Assembly: GCF_030450125.1 (NCBI RefSeq)
Contig: NZ_CP123923.1
Location: 496,001-560,000, forward strand
Reading direction: 5' to 3'
Origin: Streptomyces sp. WP-1
Lineage (GTDB): Bacteria; Actinomycetota; Actinomycetes; Streptomycetales; Streptomycetaceae
Length of the DNA: 64,000 nucleotides
Notes under the pieces: model-generated
The model's input: the letters and a program-made list of their open reading frames with translations, nothing else
Database searches by the model: none
What the model was told of the DNA's origin: nothing
Position numbers and translations under genes: made by a program
Shown here: in pieces, positions 42,772 to 51,671 of the stretch
Numbering within the stretch: position 1 is the first letter of the stretch
How the letters are laid out: each line of letters opens with the position of its first letter

Positions 42772-43374
42772 ATGAGGACCATGTCTGGCGGCTCATCCCA
42801 CGCGACCGATCCGGTGCTGTTCTTCGCCACCCCCGAGGAGTGGGAGAAGTGGCTGGCGGACCACCACGCGGACGCCACGGGGGTCTGGCTGAAGCTGGCC
42901 CGCAAGAGCGTCTCCGGGCCCGACGGCGTCGACTACCAGGGCGCGCTGGAGGCGGCGCTCTGCTTCGGCTGGATCGACGGCCAGAAGCGGAAGCTGGACG
43001 AGCAGCACTGGCTCCAGCGCTTCACCCCCCGGCGGCCCACGAGCAGATGGTCCCAGGTCAACCGGGAGAAGGCCACGCGGCTCATCGAGGAGGGCCGGAT
43101 GCGGCCCGCCGGGCTGCGCGAGGTGGAGCGGGCCCGCGCGGACGGCCGCTGGGCGGCGGCCTACGCCGGTCCGCGCGCGGCCACCGTGCCCGACGACCTG
43201 CGGGCGGCCCTGGACGCCGAACCGGACGCCGCCGCGTTCTTCACCACCCTGGACAGCCGCAACCGCTACTCCGTCCTCCACCGGATCGAGGAGGCGAAGA
43301 AGCCCGAGACCAGGGCGGCCCGCATCGCGAAGTTCGTCGCCATGCTCGCCGACGGGAAAAAGCTCCACCCCTAG
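42772..43374 (+). CDS. YdeI/OmpD-associated family protein
   Basis: 200 residues. The conserved set (LFFATPEEWEKWLADHH, then VWLKLARKS and ALCFGWIDGQKRKLDEQHW, then RFTPRRPTSRWSQVN) defines the YdeI/DUF1801-like group found across bacteria. The biochemical role of the family is unclear. Two in-frame ATGs (42772 and 42781) lack a ribosome site. It follows the hydrolase gene by 45 bp. Confidence 0.85.
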   Translation: MRTMSGGSSHATDPVLFFATPEEWEKWLADHHADATGVWLKLARKSVSGPDGVDYQGALEAALCFGWIDGQKRKLDEQHWLQRFTPRRPTSRWSQVNREKATRLIEEGRMRPAGLREVERARADGRWAAAYAGPRAATVPDDLRAALDAEPDAAAFFTTLDSRNRYSVLHRIEEAKKPETRAARIAKFVAMLADGKKLHP

Positions 43375-43500
43375 GGCGAGCCGGGTTCCGGTCCTCCGCC
43401 GGTCCAGCGCATACGATACGGAAGCGAGTCCCTTTTGCCCCGTTTCGTTTCCCTTCGATCCGTCTGGATCCGTCCCGATCCCTGTCGACTGGAGCAGCGA

Positions 43501-43970
43501 TGACCGATGGCCCCGAACCGATCAGTGCCGAAGCGCGGCGTGCGCTGGAGCAGGAGCTGGCGGATCTGCGGGAGGAACGGCAGCTGGTCGCCGGGACGCT
43601 GAAGGGCAATCCCGACGTGGGCGACCAGGCCGATCAGGCGGACGAGTTGCAGCGGGTGGACCAGCTCGACCGGCTGGAGCGGCGGATCGCGGACATCGAC
43701 GAGCGGCTGCGCGGGGCGGACCAGGCCGGGCCCGCGCGCACCGATGTGGTCGGGGTGGGCAGCACGGTCACCGTGCGGTTCGCGAACGGCTCGGTGGAGA
43801 CTCTGTCCATCGGCGAGGGGGCCGAGGCGCTGGACCAGAACCTGGTCACCGAGGACAGCCCGCTCGGCCGGGCCCTGCTCGGGCGGCGGGCCGGGGAGAG
43901 CGTGCGGTACGACACCCCGGACGGGCCCGCGAGCGCGGTGGTCGAGTCGATCGGCGGGGCGTCCTCGTAG
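43501..43970 (+). CDS. GreA/GreB-family transcript-cleavage-like factor
   Basis: 156 residues. The N-terminal coiled coil (RRALEQELADLREERQLVAG, with a second helix DQLDRLERRIADIDERLRGA) is followed by the FKBP-like domain (VGVGSTVTVRFANGSVETLS to SPLGRALLGRRAGESVRYDT). The acidic tip residues that coordinate Mg2+ in GreA (Asp41/Glu44) correspond to the loop GNPDVGDQADQADEL, where several acids are available, so an active factor is possible. The gene starts 25 bp after a run of AT-richer sequence. A role in RNA polymerase backtracking or stress is presumed by family. Confidence 0.88.
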
Positions 43971-43994
43971 CCGCGGGCGCCGCAGGGGCGGGCG

Positions 43995-46481
43995 TCAGCT
44001 CTCGGACCTGCTGACCGAGCAGTGCAGCGTGTCCTTCACCACGTCGGCGACGATCGTGTCCCCGGGCTCGGCCTCACCGCCGAGCAGCAGCGTGGCGATG
44101 CGGTTGTCCAGCTCCGCCTGGATGGTGCGGCGCAGCGGGCGGGCGCCGAACTCCGGCTGGTGGCCATGGGCGATGAGCAGCTTCTTCGCGGCCTCCGTGA
44201 CCTCCAGCTTCATGCCCTGGGCGTGCACCCGGTGCTTGCTCTGGTCCAGGAGGTGGTCCACGATCTGCGACAGATCGTCCTCGGTGAGCCCGTGGAAGAT
44301 GATGATGTCGTCGATGCGGTTGAGGAACTCCGGCAGGAAGCGGCCCCGCAGGTCGTCCGTCAACTCGTCCTTCAGATCGGACACATCGCCCTTGTGGTCG
44401 AGGATGCGGTGCGCGCCGATGTTGGACGTCATGATGATGACGCAGTGCCGGAAGTCGACGGTGCGGCCCTGGGAGTCGGTGAGGCGGCCGTCGTCCAGGA
44501 TCTGGAGCAGGGTGTTGAAGACATCGGGGTGCGCCTTCTCCACCTCGTCGAACAGCACGACGCTGTACGGCTTTCTGCGCACCTTCTCGGTGAGCTGACC
44601 CGCCTCCTCGTAGCCGACGTATCCGGGCGGGGCGCCGACGAGCCGGGCGACGGTGTGCTTCTCCTGGAACTCGCTCATGTCGAAGCGGACCATGCGGTCC
44701 TCCTCGCCGAACAGCAACTCCGCGAGGGTCTTGGCGAGTTCGGTCTTGCCGACACCGGTCGGGCCGAGGAACAGGAAGGAGCCGACCGGCCGGTTGGGGT
44801 CGCCCATGCCGGCGCGGTTGCGCCGTACGGCCTGGGAGACCGCGGTGACGGCCTCGTCCTGGCCGACGATGCGGGCGTGCATCTCCTCCTCCAGCTTGAG
44901 GAGTTTCTCCTTCTCGCTGGCGGTGAGCTGGGAGACGGGGATGCCGGTGCGCCGGGAGACGATGTCGGCGACGTCGGCGGCGGTGACGGAGACGACGCCC
45001 TCGCGGCGCTCCTCGATGCCGGCGAGTTCTGCCTCCAACTCGGCAAGCTGCCGCTTCAGTTCAGAGGCCCGCTCGAAGTCCTCGGCGGACACGGCCTGTT
45101 CGAGTTCGCGGCGTAGTTTGGCGATGCGGTCCTCGCGGCTGACGACCTCGGTGGAGCGGCTGGCGCTGCGCAGCCGTACCCGGGCGCCCGCCTGGTCCAT
45201 GACGTCGATGGCCTTGTCGGGCAGGAAGCGGTCGGTGACGTACCGGTCGGACATCTCGGCTGCGGCGGCCAACGCGCCGTCGTCGAAGCGGACTTGGTGG
45301 TGCGCCTCGTAGGCGTCCCGCAGCCCTTCGAGGATCTGCACCGTCTCCTCGACGGTCGGCTCGGGGACCAGGACCGGCTGGAACCGGCGCTCCAGGGCGG
45401 CGTCCTTCTCGACGTACTTGCGGTACTCGTCGATGGTGGTGGCGCCGACGACGTGCAACTCGCCGCGCGCGAGGGCGGGTTTGAGCATGTTGGCCGCGTC
45501 CATGGAGCCCTCGCCGGTGGCGCCGGCGCCGACGACCGTGTGCAGCTCGTCGATGAAGAGGATGACGCTGCCGCTCGCGGCCTGGACGTCCTCGATGACC
45601 TTCTTCAGCCGTTCCTCGAACTGGCCGCGGTACTGGGCGCCCGCCACCATGCCCGACAGGTCGAGCGCGACGACCCGCTTGTCCTTCAGGGTGTCGGGGA
45701 CCTCGCCGGCCACGATGCGCTGGGCGAGGCCCTCCACGATGGCGGTCTTGCCGACACCGGGTTCGCCGATCAGCACGGGGTTGTTCTTGGAGCGCCGGGA
45801 CAGGATCTCCACGGTCTGCTCGATCTCCTCGGCGCGGCCCACCACCGGGTCCAGCTTGCCGGCCTTGGCCTCGTCGGTCAGGTCGCGGCCGTACTCGTCC
45901 AGGGTGGTGGCCGGCTGCTTGCGCTCGGCCGGCGTGTTCTCGGCGCGGGCGGTCTGTTCGGCGAGGCCCGAGAGCTTCTGGGTGTCCATGCCCTCGGCCC
46001 GCAGCAGCCGGGCGGCACCGGTGTCGTTGTCGCCGAGCAGCGCGGCGAGGATGTGCTCGGGGCCGATGTACGACACCCCGGCCGCCTGGGACTGGGCGTA
46101 GGCGGCGCCGAGGGTGCGCTTGGCGGCGGGGGTGAGCCCGGGTTGCGCGGAGGGCTGTCCCGACTCGTGCGGCAGGGCCTTGGCGATCTCGTTCGCGAGG
46201 GTGTCGGGGTCGACGTCCACCTGGAGGAGCAGCCTGCGGGAGGGCTCGACCTTGGTGGCCGCCCACAGCAGATGCTCGGTGTCCAGGTCGGAGGTGCCGT
46301 CCTCGGCGGCCCGCTGCGCGGCCAGGTTGAGGAGTTGCTGCGAGGACTCCGTCAGCAGTCTCCCGACCGGGACCCGCTGCACGGCCGGCGGCGAGGACGC
46401 CGGCGACATCCCGAAGAAGCGATTCAACAGTTCACTGAACGGGTCCTGGGAACCGAAAGGGGCGCCGAACGACATCGACAT
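43995..46481 (-). CDS. Clp ATPase, ClpC-like AAA+ unfoldase
   Basis: 828 residues. After an N-terminal extension (residues 1-40, [20 protein letters not shown]) comes the Clp_N double repeat, then AAA1 with Walker A GEPGVGKT and Walker [17 protein letters not shown]-type middle segment ([20 protein letters not shown]) follows, then AAA2 with Walker A GPTGVGKT, the IGF/LGF-region replaced by FFGM-type features, and sensor residues [10 protein letters not shown] near the end. The UVR segment and length place it with ClpC/ClpE rather than ClpB. It should unfold proteins for ClpP, which is encoded elsewhere. AGGAG lies 5 nt before the ATG. It follows the DyP gene by 23 bp. Confidence 0.93.
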   Translation of the reverse strand: MSMSFGAPFGSQDPFSELLNRFFGMSPASSPPAVQRVPVGRLLTESSQQLLNLAAQRAAEDGTSDLDTEHLLWAATKVEPSRRLLLQVDVDPDTLANEIAKALPHESGQPSAQPGLTPAAKRTLGAAYAQSQAAGVSYIGPEHILAALLGDNDTGAARLLRAEGMDTQKLSGLAEQTARAENTPAERKQPATTLDEYGRDLTDEAKAGKLDPVVGRAEEIEQTVEILSRRSKNNPVLIGEPGVGKTAIVEGLAQRIVAGEVPDTLKDKRVVALDLSGMVAGAQYRGQFEERLKKVIEDVQAASGSVILFIDELHTVVGAGATGEGSMDAANMLKPALARGELHVVGATTIDEYRKYVEKDAALERRFQPVLVPEPTVEETVQILEGLRDAYEAHHQVRFDDGALAAAAEMSDRYVTDRFLPDKAIDVMDQAGARVRLRSASRSTEVVSREDRIAKLRRELEQAVSAEDFERASELKRQLAELEAELAGIEERREGVVSVTAADVADIVSRRTGIPVSQLTASEKEKLLKLEEEMHARIVGQDEAVTAVSQAVRRNRAGMGDPNRPVGSFLFLGPTGVGKTELAKTLAELLFGEEDRMVRFDMSEFQEKHTVARLVGAPPGYVGYEEAGQLTEKVRRKPYSVVLFDEVEKAHPDVFNTLLQILDDGRLTDSQGRTVDFRHCVIIMTSNIGAHRILDHKGDVSDLKDELTDDLRGRFLPEFLNRIDDIIIFHGLTEDDLSQIVDHLLDQSKHRVHAQGMKLEVTEAAKKLLIAHGHQPEFGARPLRRTIQAELDNRIATLLLGGEAEPGDTIVADVVKDTLHCSVSRSES

Positions 46482-46504
46482 GAGAACTCCTGGGGCGCAA
46501 GGGG

Positions 46505-47473
46505 TCAGTTCTCACTGAACCCTGGCGCCGAGTGGCCCGCAAGCGGAGGCCGGGCCGGGAGATCGTCGAGGAAGTCGATGGTCGGCACATGGAAGAGACA
46601 GCCCGTGACCGGCACGGAGAATTCGAGGATCCGGTCGTGCGACGCGGGGCCCCGGCCGAGGAACATGTTGCGCAGCATGGACTCGGTGACCTCGGGGGTA
46701 CGGGCGTAGCCGATGAAGTAGGTGCCGTACTCGCCCTGCGCGATGTTCCCGAAGGGCATGTTCTCGCGCACGATCTTGCGTTCGTCGCCGTGCTCGTCGG
46801 TGACGGTGTTGAGGGCCACATGGGAGTCGGCGGGTTTCACGCCGTCGGGGAACTCGATGTTGGTGAGCCGGGTGCGCCCGATGGTCTTCTCCTGTTCCTC
46901 GACGGGCAGCGCGTTCCAGCTCTTCATGTCGTGCAGGTACTTCTGCACGATCACATAGCTGCCGCCGCGGAAGCCGGGATCCTCGTCGCCGATGAAGACC
47001 GCGTCGTCCGCGATCTCGCCCTCGGGGTTCTCGCTGCCGTCCACGAAGCCGAGCAGATCGCGTTCGTCGAAGAACTTGAAGCCGTGCACCTCGTCCACCA
47101 CGGTGGCGGCGCCCTCCAGCCGCTCGGCGAACAGCCGGGCCAGTTCGAAGCAGAGGTCCATGCGGCGGCAGCGGACGTGGAAGAGGATGTCGCCGGGGGT
47201 GCCCGGGGCCTGGTGGCGGGGGCCGTCCAGTTCCTCGAACGGGTGCAGGTCGCGCGGGCGCGGGCCGCTGAACAACCGGCTCCAGGCGGCGGAGCCGATA
47301 CCGACGACGCAGCTCAGCTCCTCGGGCGGGGCGCGGAAGGCGACCGAACGGCGCAGGGCGGACACGTCCTGCAACAGGTCCCGGACGGTGTCCTCGCCGC
47401 CCTGGCCGACGGTGACGACGAGGAACACGGCGGCCCTGGCGGGCGGGACGACGACGGGCTGCGACTCGGGCAC
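46505..47473 (-). CDS. Dye-decolorizing (DyP-type) peroxidase
   Basis: 322 residues. The DyP signature GFVDGSENP supplies the distal Asp. The heme-proximal His lies in KPADSHVALNTVT, and the Arg/Asn heme-pocket elements are in IGRTRLTNIEFPDG and FGNIAQGEYGTYFIGYARTP. Length and motifs fit bacterial class B (DypB). No encapsulin-targeting tail is present at the C terminus (ends GHSAPGFSEN), and no signal peptide is seen, so it is probably free in the cytoplasm. It is the likely first gene of a two-gene unit with the Clp ATPase. Confidence 0.93.
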   Translation of the reverse strand: MPESQPVVVPPARAAVFLVVTVGQGGEDTVRDLLQDVSALRRSVAFRAPPEELSCVVGIGSAAWSRLFSGPRPRDLHPFEELDGPRHQAPGTPGDILFHVRCRRMDLCFELARLFAERLEGAATVVDEVHGFKFFDERDLLGFVDGSENPEGEIADDAVFIGDEDPGFRGGSYVIVQKYLHDMKSWNALPVEEQEKTIGRTRLTNIEFPDGVKPADSHVALNTVTDEHGDERKIVRENMPFGNIAQGEYGTYFIGYARTPEVTESMLRNMFLGRGPASHDRILEFSVPVTGCLFHVPTIDFLDDLPARPPLAGHSAPGFSEN

Positions 47474-47591
47474 GGGGACCTGCCTCCTCGTACGGGGCGG
47501 AGCCGGACCGTTCCAGCATGGCCCGGCCCCGCGGGCTCGGCAGGTCGGGCTCGGCAGGTCGGCGGGCCCGTCGGCGTCCTGACGTGGGGGG

Positions 47592-47963
47592 ATGCGCGAC
47601 GAGGTGAGCGAGGTCCGTCAGGTGAGCGATGCCGACACCGCACGGGCGCTGGGCAGCGGCGAGGTGCCCGTGCTCGGCACGCCCCGGCTGATCGCGTGGC
47701 TGGAGGCGGCGACCGTGCGCGCCGCCGCGCCGTTCACGGGTGCGGGCGAGACCACCGTGGGGACCGCCGTCCGGGTGCGGCATCTGCGCGCGGCACACGT
47801 CGGCGGCCGGGCCGAGGTGACGGGCCGGCCGCCGGCCCGGACGGGCGCGCGGCGGCTCACCTTCGCGGTGCGGGCCGTCGACGTGGAGGGCCTGCCGGTG
47901 GCGGAGGGCGAGATCGACCGGGTGGTCGTGGACCGGCGGCGGTTCCTAGGACAGCGCACCTGA
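47592..47963 (+). CDS. FlK-like hotdog thioesterase
   Basis: 123 residues with a hotdog fold: DTARALGSGEVPVLGTPRLI, VGTAVRVRHLRAAHVGGRAE and the C-terminal VDVEGLPVAEGEIDRVVVDR with RF. Similar proteins include FlK, which hydrolyses fluoroacetyl-CoA, though most are generic acyl-CoA thioesterases. The catalytic Thr/Glu/His positions of FlK are partly matched (Thr in PVLGTP, Glu in WLEAATV), but the role cannot be fixed. A G-run lies just upstream of the ATG at 47592. Confidence 0.78.
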   Translation: MRDEVSEVRQVSDADTARALGSGEVPVLGTPRLIAWLEAATVRAAAPFTGAGETTVGTAVRVRHLRAAHVGGRAEVTGRPPARTGARRLTFAVRAVDVEGLPVAEGEIDRVVVDRRRFLGQRT

Positions 47964-48002
47964 GCCGGGGCGCGGCTCCGCGAAGGTGACCCCTGAGCCG
48001 GG

Positions 48003-48341
48003 TCACACGGGGGTGTGCCCCTCCAGGTACTCGCGCACGGCCTCGGGCAGCGCGAGGGCCGCGGCCTGCTCGTTCGGCGTCCAGCGGATGTCCTCGGGGG
48101 CGAGCCGGGCGCCGTCCGAGGGGTCCTCGCTGAGGAGTTGGCACAGCACGGCCGGGCCGCCGTCCAGCGCCGCTGAGCCGTCGGCCAGATAGCCGGTGAG
48201 CTCGTAGACGACGCGTGCGGCGGTGGCCTCCGCCGTCTCGGCCGGCTGCCCGGCGCCCGACGGCAGCCCCCACCCGTCCGCATCCCGGACCAGCAGCAGC
48301 CGCCCGTCGTACACGACGACCGCCTGTACGGCGTTCTCCAT
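48003..48341 (-). CDS. Nudix-fold protein with degenerate Nudix box
   Basis: 112 residues. The fold starts with VQAVVVYDGRLLLVRDADGW and GLPSGAGQPAETAEATAARV. The Nudix box Gx5Ex7REUxEExGU reads G-x5-E-x7-R-V-V-x-E-L-x-G-Y, so two of the three core Glu residues are Val and Leu. Hydrolase activity is therefore doubtful, and ligand binding may be the remaining role. It converges on the FlK-like gene. Confidence 0.75.
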   Translation of the reverse strand: MENAVQAVVVYDGRLLLVRDADGWGLPSGAGQPAETAEATAARVVYELTGYLADGSAALDGGPAVLCQLLSEDPSDGARLAPEDIRWTPNEQAAALALPEAVREYLEGHTPV

Positions 48342-48414
48342 GCGCTTCCTCCCCCTCGTCCACCGCTCCCCCGGTCGCCGCTCCCCTACCCACGCGGCCG
48401 GGCCCGCACACGGG

Positions 48415-49314
48415 TCAGGCGGTGTCCGCGGGCCGGTACAGCACCGGCAGGTCGCCGGGCCGTACCCGGACGGTCACCGGCAAGGTGGCCTCCACCTCGC
48501 CGTCGGCGCCGTAGGGGACGGGCCCGGCGGACTCGATGCGCAGCTCCTTGGCGCGCAGGACGCGTACCTCGGGGCGGCGTATGTGCGTTCCGGTCTTCAG
48601 CTCGTTCATCAGGGTGAAGAAGAGCCGGCGGGGCGCCTCCTTGATCATCACGATGTGCAGCAGGCCGTCGTCGACCCGGGCGCCGGGGGCGATCTGCCGG
48701 CCGGAGCCGTAATAGGGGGAGTTGGCGGCGACGACCGTGTAGCCGCGGTGGCTGTGCTCCTCGCCGTCGACGGTGACGCGGTAGTCGGCGGCCCGCCAGG
48801 TGGTCACCGCGCGCAGGCCGCCCGCGTAGTAGGCGGCGGCGCCGCGCAGCAGCCGGGTCCGGTTGGCGTGCCGGTTGGCCAGCGCGTCGACCCCGGCGTA
48901 CACGCTGCCGAGGACCACGGTGCGCCGGTGCACGGCGGACTCCACCTCGATGGTGTCGACGGCCCGGGGCTCGGCGCGCAGCAGGATGTCGGCGAGCGCG
49001 GCGGGGTCGGCCGGCAGGCCGAGGGCGCGGGCGAAGTCGTTGCCGCGTCCGGCCGGGACGATGCCGAACACGGTTCCGGTGCCGCTCAGCGCGCCCCCGA
49101 TGCCGCCGGTGATGCCGTCGCCGCCGACGGCGAGCACGGCCCGGCCCCGCTCGCCGGCCTTGCGGGCGATGTCCTGGGCGTGGGCCAGGCTGTGGCTGTA
49201 CTCGGTCTCCAGACCGGCCCCGGCCTCCCTGAGCAGGCGGGCCACCTGGAGCAGCGTGGCCGCCGCGGTGGAGCCGCCCGCGGTCGGGTTGACGACGGCG
49301 GTGAACTGGCGCAT
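48415..49314 (-). CDS. Diacylglycerol kinase-like lipid kinase (YegS/DagK family)
   Basis: 299 residues. The nucleotide loop is AVGGDGITGGIGGAL, followed by GIVPAGRGNDFARALGLP; the C-terminal beta-domain includes PYYGSGRQIAPGARVDDGLL. The N terminus VVNPTAGG is the family's first strand. ATG at 49314 is chosen, since the frame upstream runs into the neighbouring flavoenzyme. It probably phosphorylates diacylglycerol or a related lipid. The neighbouring ether-lipid-type flavoenzyme and GlpD suggest a glycerolipid function. Confidence 0.92.
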   Translation of the reverse strand: MRQFTAVVNPTAGGSTAAATLLQVARLLREAGAGLETEYSHSLAHAQDIARKAGERGRAVLAVGGDGITGGIGGALSGTGTVFGIVPAGRGNDFARALGLPADPAALADILLRAEPRAVDTIEVESAVHRRTVVLGSVYAGVDALANRHANRTRLLRGAAAYYAGGLRAVTTWRAADYRVTVDGEEHSHRGYTVVAANSPYYGSGRQIAPGARVDDGLLHIVMIKEAPRRLFFTLMNELKTGTHIRRPEVRVLRAKELRIESAGPVPYGADGEVEATLPVTVRVRPGDLPVLYRPADTA

Positions 49315-49348
49315 CGGGAGTGCCTCCGGGACAGGCGGTGGGGTGGGG

Positions 49349-50941
49349 TCAGTCGGTGGGCAGCAGGACGCCGGGGTTGAGCAGCCCGTCGGGGTCCAGG
49401 CGGCGCTTGACGGCGCGCAGTGCCTCGACGGCCAGCTCTCCGGTCTCCCTGACATACCAGTCGCGGTGGTCGGTGCCCACCCCGTGGTGGTGGGAGATGG
49501 TGCCGCCGGCGGCGAGGATCGCCTCGTTGGCCGCGTGCTTGGCGGGCGTCCAGTGGGCCACCGGGTCCTCGCCCTGGGCGCTGACGACGGTGAAGTACAG
49601 CGAGGCGCCGTTCTCGTACACATGGGAGATGTGGCACATCACCAGCGGCGGGGTGCCCGCCTCGGTGAGGGTGTCGGTGAGCGCGGTGCGCACGGCCGCG
49701 TACAGCTCGGGGACGCGGGACCAGAAGGCGGCGGTCTCCAGGGTCTCGGCGAAGGCGCCGACGTCGAGGAGGGCGTCGCGCAGGTACGGCGCGGAGAAGC
49801 GGCCGTGCGCCCAGCGCTCGCCGGACTCGGTGCCGAGCGGGGTGCCGCCGCAGGCGGTGAGGACGGCGGCGGCCCGTTCGCGCCGGTACGCGGTCTCCTC
49901 GGGCGTGCCCTCGTAGCCGGTGATGGCGAGGCAGCCGGCGTCGCTCCGGCCGAGGCCGGCGCCGATCTTGTCGGGCGAGGCGAGGCCGATGAGGGTCTCG
50001 GTCTCGTCGGACAGGCGCAGCACGGTGGGGCGCGGTCCGTCCTGGGCGAGCCTGCGCAGCGCGGCGGCGCCCTCCTCGAAGGAGGCGAACCGCCAGCCCT
50101 CGTAGACCTTCGTCTCGGGCAGCGGGCGCACCCGCACGGTGACGGAGGTGATGACGCCGAAGGCGCCCTCGGAGCCGAGGATCAGCTGGCGCAGGTCGGG
50201 GCCCGCGGCGGAGCGGGGGGCGCGGCCGGTCTCGACGGTGCCCTCCGGGGTGGCGAGGGTGAGGCCGAGGACCATCTCGTCGAAGCGGCCGTACCCGGCG
50301 GAAGCCTGGCCGCTGGAGCGGGCCGCGGCGAAGCCGCCGATGCTGGCCCACTCGAAGGACTGCGGGAAGTGGCCGAGGGTGAAGCCCTGTTCGGCGAGGA
50401 GCGCCTCGGCCTCGGGGGCGCGCAGGCCGGGCTGGAGGACGGCGGTGCGCGAGACGGGGTCGAGGTCGAGCAGGGCGTCCATGCGGCGCAGGTCGAGGGC
50501 GACGAACGCGCCGCGCTCGGGGGCGAGTCCGCCGACGACGGAGGTGCCGCCGCCGAACGGGACGGCGGCCAGGCCGTGGTCCGCGCAGGCGCGCAGTACG
50601 GCGAGGACCTCGTCGTGGGTGGCGGGCAGGGCCACGGCCTGCGGGACGTCGCTGAGATCGCCGGTGCGGATGCGCAGCAGGTCGGGGGTGGACTTGCCGC
50701 GGGTGTGCCGGATGCGGCTCTCGGCGTCGGTGCGCACGTGCTCGGCGCCGCCGACGGCCTCGGCGAGTGCCGCGAGGGCGGCGGGACGGGCCGTGGGGGC
50801 GGGCAGGTCGAGGTCGTCCAGGGCGAGCGCGGGGGTGCTGCGCGGCTTGACGCCGAGCAGGTCGCGCAGCAGCCCGGTCACCGATTCGGGCAGCGGTGCC
50901 GCCTTGGCCGGGTCGCCCCAGCCGTTCCACAGCATGTCCAT
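49349..50941 (-). CDS. FAD-binding oxidase, alkyl-DHAP-synthase-like
   Basis: 530 residues of the VAO/PCMH flavoprotein family. The FAD site is FGGGTSVVGGLAPERGAFVA, the region for linking the diphosphate is FPQSFEWASIGGFAAARSSG, and the cap domain ends with MCHISHVYENGASLYFTVVS, then THHHGVG-like SHHHGVGTDH and LNPGVLLPTD. This set is typical for alkyldihydroxyacetonephosphate synthase (AGPS)-like proteins, which in eukaryotes make the first ether-lipid bond. Bacterial members, such as this actinobacterial one, have unproven substrates. A GAGG motif is 11 nt upstream of the ATG. It is divergent from a TetR gene and upstream of the lipid kinase gene by 34 bp. Confidence 0.9.
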   Translation of the reverse strand: MDMLWNGWGDPAKAAPLPESVTGLLRDLLGVKPRSTPALALDDLDLPAPTARPAALAALAEAVGGAEHVRTDAESRIRHTRGKSTPDLLRIRTGDLSDVPQAVALPATHDEVLAVLRACADHGLAAVPFGGGTSVVGGLAPERGAFVALDLRRMDALLDLDPVSRTAVLQPGLRAPEAEALLAEQGFTLGHFPQSFEWASIGGFAAARSSGQASAGYGRFDEMVLGLTLATPEGTVETGRAPRSAAGPDLRQLILGSEGAFGVITSVTVRVRPLPETKVYEGWRFASFEEGAAALRRLAQDGPRPTVLRLSDETETLIGLASPDKIGAGLGRSDAGCLAITGYEGTPEETAYRRERAAAVLTACGGTPLGTESGERWAHGRFSAPYLRDALLDVGAFAETLETAAFWSRVPELYAAVRTALTDTLTEAGTPPLVMCHISHVYENGASLYFTVVSAQGEDPVAHWTPAKHAANEAILAAGGTISHHHGVGTDHRDWYVRETGELAVEALRAVKRRLDPDGLLNPGVLLPTD

Positions 50942-51047
50942 TGAACGGTCGTCCTCACAGGTCGGTGGCTCGGTCCGGGCGGGCGTCGGGCGGGCCGTGC
51001 GGCGGGCCGCACGGTGACGGTCCGCTGGTTTCCGCCCGGCCCGGGGC

Positions 51048-51062
51048 GTTACACTGTTACAC
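51048..51062 (+). promoter_or_regulatory. Direct repeat GTTACAC at the TetR start; leaderless promoter candidate
   Basis: GTTACAC occurs twice with an 8-bp period immediately before the ATG at 51063. The hexamer TACACT (51050-51055) is a good -10 box; transcription from it would begin at the start codon, giving a leaderless message. The repeat could be the TetR protein's own site and would also lie in the shared upstream region of the divergent flavoenzyme. Confidence 0.55.
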
Positions 51063-51671
51063 ATGACGCCTATTCGTCACAACGGTGCGGAAGACACGGA
51101 GAGCGATCCGATCCTCGACGCGGTGCGCGACTGCGTGCTGGCCGTCGGGGTGCGCCGCACGACCCTCGCCGACGTGGCCCGCCGCGCCGGTGTCTCCCGG
51201 ATGACCCTGTACCGGCGCTGGCCGGATCTGCGCACGCTGGTGGGCGATCTGATGACCCGTGAGTGGATCGGCGTGGCCACCCGGGCGATCCCCGCGCCCG
51301 CGCCCGGCCTCGACACCCGCACCCGGATGGTGGAGGGGCTGGTGGCGGGCGTCGAGGCGTTCCGGGCGCACCCGCTGTTCCGCAAGATCGTCGACGTCGA
51401 TCCGGAGCTGCTGCTCCCCTATGTGCTCGACCGGCGCGGGGCGAGCCAGCTGGCGCTGCTCGCGCTGCTGACCGAGGGCCTGCGCGAGGGCCACGAGGAC
51501 GGCTCCGTGCGTCCCGCGCACACCGAACGGCAGGCGCGAGCCCTGCTGCTGACGGTGCAGTCCTTCACCCTGTCCCTGCGCACCATGACCGACGAGGACG
51601 ACCCGGAGCTGGACTCCGCCGCCTTCCTCGGCGAGCTGCGCACCCTCCTGGAGAGGATCCTCAGGCCATGA
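51063..51671 (+). CDS. TetR-family regulator
   Basis: 202 residues. The TetR_N helix-turn-helix is VRRTTLADVARRAGVSRMTL then YRRWPDLRTLVGDLMTREWI, with the Trp-Pro-Asp sequence common in such proteins; the C-terminal ligand-binding half is all helical. It overlaps GlpD by 4 bp and is divergent from the AGPS-like gene, so it probably controls both. Confidence 0.93.
   Translation: MTPIRHNGAEDTESDPILDAVRDCVLAVGVRRTTLADVARRAGVSRMTLYRRWPDLRTLVGDLMTREWIGVATRAIPAPAPGLDTRTRMVEGLVAGVEAFRAHPLFRKIVDVDPELLLPYVLDRRGASQLALLALLTEGLREGHEDGSVRPAHTERQARALLLTVQSFTLSLRTMTDEDDPELDSAAFLGELRTLLERILRP

Noticed and set aside
46505..47473. Encapsulin cargo DyP
   Set aside because: No encapsulin gene and no C-terminal targeting tail.
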